Source of the DNA: Nitrospirota bacterium
GTDB lineage: Bacteria; Nitrospirota_A; Leptospirillia; Leptospirillales; Leptospirillaceae
Assembly (NCBI GenBank): GCA_021795275.1
Contig: JAJYPO010000038.1
Location: 1-15,318 of the forward strand
Direction of reading: 5' to 3'
DNA: 15,318 nucleotides
The position numbers were made by a program, and so were the translations under genes. Within the stretch, counting starts at the first letter, position 1. The number at the start of each line of letters is the position of its first letter. The notes under the pieces are model-generated. The model was not told the origin of the DNA and did no database searches. It was given only the letters and a program-made list of their open reading frames with translations. Of the stretch, positions 13,240-15,318 are shown in pieces.

Positions 13240-15318
13240 CAAGATCCCCTTGAGACTCTCGACGGCCAGTGTGGCCGTCCCCACCACCCCCAGGACTCCG
13301 AAGACGACGGGCAGGGGAAGGGGGGTCAGGAGGAGCGGTGTTACGGAAAGAATGCCTGCCGCCAGGATGTCCGTTCCCAGAATCAGAAGAAGGGCCCGGG
13401 AGGGCGGAGCGTTTTTTATGGGGCCGGGATGGCGGACGACGAGGACGTTTCCGATTCCGGTCAGGACGAGGGTCAGGAAGGAGAGCGTCTGGCATTGCTC
13501 CGAAGAGAGGTGGAGGAACGTCTGCCCGGACCGGAAGACGGAAAAGGTCAGGAGGAGCCAGAGGGCCGCTAAAAGAAAGCCCCGGACCATCGTCCGGGGA
13601 ACGTCGATCGGATCGGGGGAGATCGAAGGGGTAACCCGGTCGCTGGCCAGGGCCATGGTGACGAAGTCGTTCGTGAAGATGAGGAGAAGAATCTGGAGGG
13701 ATCCGATCACGGCCGTATGGAGAAACAGCAGGCCACCCGCCAGAAAGAAGGCGATTTCGAAGGTCTTCACGATCTTGTTCAGGATGTAGCTCTGGAGTCT
13801 CCGGGTGACCCTCCGCCCTTCCAGGACGACCTCGACCAGTCCGGAGAGCCCGGGGGAGAGCAGGATGAGCCCCGCCGAGACCCGGGCGATATCGGTGGAG
13901 CGGGCGACGGCGATTCCGACCTCCGCCTGCCTGAGGGCCGGCGCGTCATTGACCCCGTCACCGGTCATGCCGACGATGCGGCCTTTCTCCTGAAGCTTCC
14001 GGACCAGTAGGAACTTGTCTTCGGGCAGAATTCCCGCGAAGAGATCGCAATCTTCCCGGAAGGCCTCCATCCGGCCCTGACAGGGTCGGCCGGACAGCCC
14101 CAGGGCCCGCGCTACGGACATGGCGGCTTCGGGGGTGTCCCCGGTCGCCAGACGGATCCGGACACCGAGGGTCCGGAGGCGGTCCAGCGTGGCGCGGCTG
14201 TCCTTTCGGATGGGGTCCGAAAAGGACAGGGCTCCCAGAAGGGTCAGGGGACCCTCGAGAGGCCCGGAGAGAACGGCCACCGGTCTCTGGCCTCCAGGGG
14301 CGAGTGCGGGAAGGGGCGAGCTCAGAAGACCCAGGTTCGCGAGCAGGGGAGGTGATCCCTTGACCACCCGGATCCGAAGGGACTTCTTTTCAAGAATGGC
14401 TTCCGTCCGCTTGGTGGAGGGGTCGAAGGGGGTGAAGGAGATCCGGCGGGAGTCGGGATCCGGAGCGAGGCCCCGTCTGGATCCTTCAAGCAGAATCGCC
14501 CGGTCGAGCGGATCGAGTGTCGCATCGTCGGATGCCGCCATGGCGGCGGCCAGCAGCTCCTCCTCCGAATGGCCGGGGACGGGGTTGGCTTCAAGGAGTG
14601 TCAGGGTGTTTTCAGTCAGGGTTCCCGTCTTGTCGCAGACCAGTTCGTCCAGGGCCGCCGCATCAGAAATCGCCGACAGCCGGGTCACGAGGACCCGGGA
14701 CTTCGCCAGGAACGCCGCGGAAAGGGCGTTGGCCAGTGTGAACATGGGGGGAAGGGCGACGGGGATGGCCGAAAGAAGAAGAATCAGGATAAAGGCGGTG
14801 ATGGCGGAAAGCGAGAGGCCGATTCTGAGGGAGAGGGGGACGAGGACGAGGGCCAGGAGAAGGTCCACCAGGAGAAGGGCCCGGACGATCTGGAGGACCG
14901 TCGTTTCGGCATGGCTTCTCGTTTCGGCGTCGTGCACGAGCTGGACCGTCCGGCCGTAGGCGCAGTCCTTTCCCGTTCGCGTGACGACACCCGATCCTTC
15001 CCCCCGCCGCACGACCGTGCCGGCAAAAAGCGTGTCTCCCTGCCGTTTGGTGACCGGCAAGGATTCCCCGGTCAGGGACGCCTGGTCGAGAAGAAGGGTT
15101 CCGGTGCGGAGCTTCATGTCAGCCGGGACGAAATCCCCCATGCGCACATGGACCAGGTCCCCCGGGACGATCCATCGGGCGGGCACTGTCGTCCAGACCC
15201 CCTCCCGGCGCACGCGAGCCAATACCTCCATCTGGTCCCGGAGCTGTCGGAGGGCGGCTTTTCCTTTTTCTTCCTTCCGGAAGGCGAGTCCCCCGTTCAG
15301 GACAAGGAGGAACATCAC
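13204..15318 (-). CDS. P-type H+-ATPase (P3A class), N-terminus beyond right edge
   Basis: The visible 704 residues are the C-terminal part of a P-type pump. The first visible residues read MFLLVLNGGLAFRKE, from near membrane helix 2, so perhaps 100 or more residues are missing. Visible residue positions: actuator loop LTGES (82-86); helix 4 SAIPVALPP (183-191); phosphorylation site CDKTGTLTEN (228-237, Asp229); nucleotide-binding KGSP (320-323); TGDT (392-395); hinge MTGDGVNDAPAL (451-462). Helix 6 carries FTNDFVTMALASDRV (548-562). Asp551 aligns with the proton-acceptor Asp of plant and fungal plasma-membrane H+-ATPases (NDGTIM---DRV). The type III pattern VLVTRLSAI-D after helix 4 also fits. 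The protein should export protons from the cytoplasm, which fits acid stress or life at low pH. A different cation is possible but less likely. No C-terminal regulatory tail like the plant one is seen. The stop lies inside the convergent GGDEF/EAL gene. Confidence 0.9.
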   Translation of the reverse strand: MMFLLVLNGGLAFRKEEKGKAALRQLRDQMEVLARVRREGVWTTVPARWIVPGDLVHVRMGDFVPADMKLRTGTLLLDQASLTGESLPVTKRQGDTLFAGTVVRRGEGSGVVTRTGKDCAYGRTVQLVHDAETRSHAETTVLQIVRALLLVDLLLALVLVPLSLRIGLSLSAITAFILILLLSAIPVALPPMFTLANALSAAFLAKSRVLVTRLSAISDAAALDELVCDKTGTLTENTLTLLEANPVPGHSEEELLAAAMAASDDATLDPLDRAILLEGSRRGLAPDPDSRRISFTPFDPSTKRTEAILEKKSLRIRVVKGSPPLLANLGLLSSPLPALAPGGQRPVAVLSGPLEGPLTLLGALSFSDPIRKDSRATLDRLRTLGVRIRLATGDTPEAAMSVARALGLSGRPCQGRMEAFREDCDLFAGILPEDKFLLVRKLQEKGRIVGMTGDGVNDAPALRQAEVGIAVARSTDIARVSAGLILLSPGLSGLVEVVLEGRRVTRRLQSYILNKIVKTFEIAFFLAGGLLFLHTAVIGSLQILLLIFTNDFVTMALASDRVTPSISPDPIDVPRTMVRGFLLAALWLLLTFSVFRSGQTFLHLSSEQCQTLSFLTLVLTGIGNVLVVRHPGPIKNAPPSRALLLILGTDILAAGILSVTPLLLTPLPLPVVFGVLGVVGTATLAVESLKGILSGPVFQKKAAG

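Noticed and set aside
1..15318. tRNA, rRNA or CRISPR array
   Set aside because: I saw no regularly spaced repeats, and no tRNA cloverleaf or rRNA-like sequence was recognised on either strand.

Overview
The window is G+C-rich DNA from a Gram-negative bacterium. It encodes an outer-membrane TolC-type channel, a membrane-fusion protein and two lipoprotein signal peptides, and its genes use strong GGAGG-type ribosome binding sites. A type III (proton-pumping) P-type ATPase and a CBS-GGDEF-GGDEF-EAL protein suggest an environmental organism, possibly an acidophile. I cannot name the taxon from sequence alone.

Layout. (1) Positions 1-1496, minus strand: the 5' part of a DUF3443-type lipoprotein gene that leaves the window at base 1. 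It lies directly downstream of, and probably overlaps, a gene for a Ser/Thr/Met-rich lipoprotein of unknown function. A recognisable sigma70-like promoter lies in the 204-bp gap upstream (1497-1700). (2) Positions 1701-8098, minus strand: a five-gene efflux operon, transcribed in the order TolC-like outer-membrane protein, YbhG-like membrane-fusion protein, YbhF-like double ATPase, YbhS-like permease, YbhR-like permease. The last four genes overlap by 14, 4 and 4 bases, so they are tightly coupled. It is the E. coli ybhGFSR arrangement plus a dedicated outer-membrane channel. (3) Positions about 8222-9150, plus strand: a decayed tnpB (IS200/IS605 OrfB) remnant that has lost its N-terminal part and carries frameshifts and stop codons. 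(4) Positions about 9175-10720: an AT-rich island holding a single AAA_14/DUF4143 ATPase gene. It has its own promoter, an overlapping inverted-repeat operator candidate and a probable TTG start. Its base composition is unlike the rest of the window, which suggests horizontal transfer. (5) Positions 10900-13239, plus strand: a large cyclic-di-GMP signalling protein with two GGDEF domains and one EAL domain behind a CBS-like sensory region. (6) Positions 13204-15318, minus strand: a P3A-type H+-ATPase whose N-terminus lies beyond the right edge. It overlaps the end of the GGDEF/EAL gene by 36 bases, tail to tail.

How the parts work together. The efflux operon encodes a complete path from cytoplasm to exterior: two-permease ABC pump, periplasmic adaptor, outer-membrane duct. 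The lipoprotein pair, the signalling protein and the proton pump are separate transcription units. The tnpB remnant and the AT-rich ATPase gene form the accessory segment between the conserved blocks. No RNA genes, CRISPR arrays or intact insertion sequences were seen. Many long reading frames antisense to the real genes are products of high G+C codon usage.
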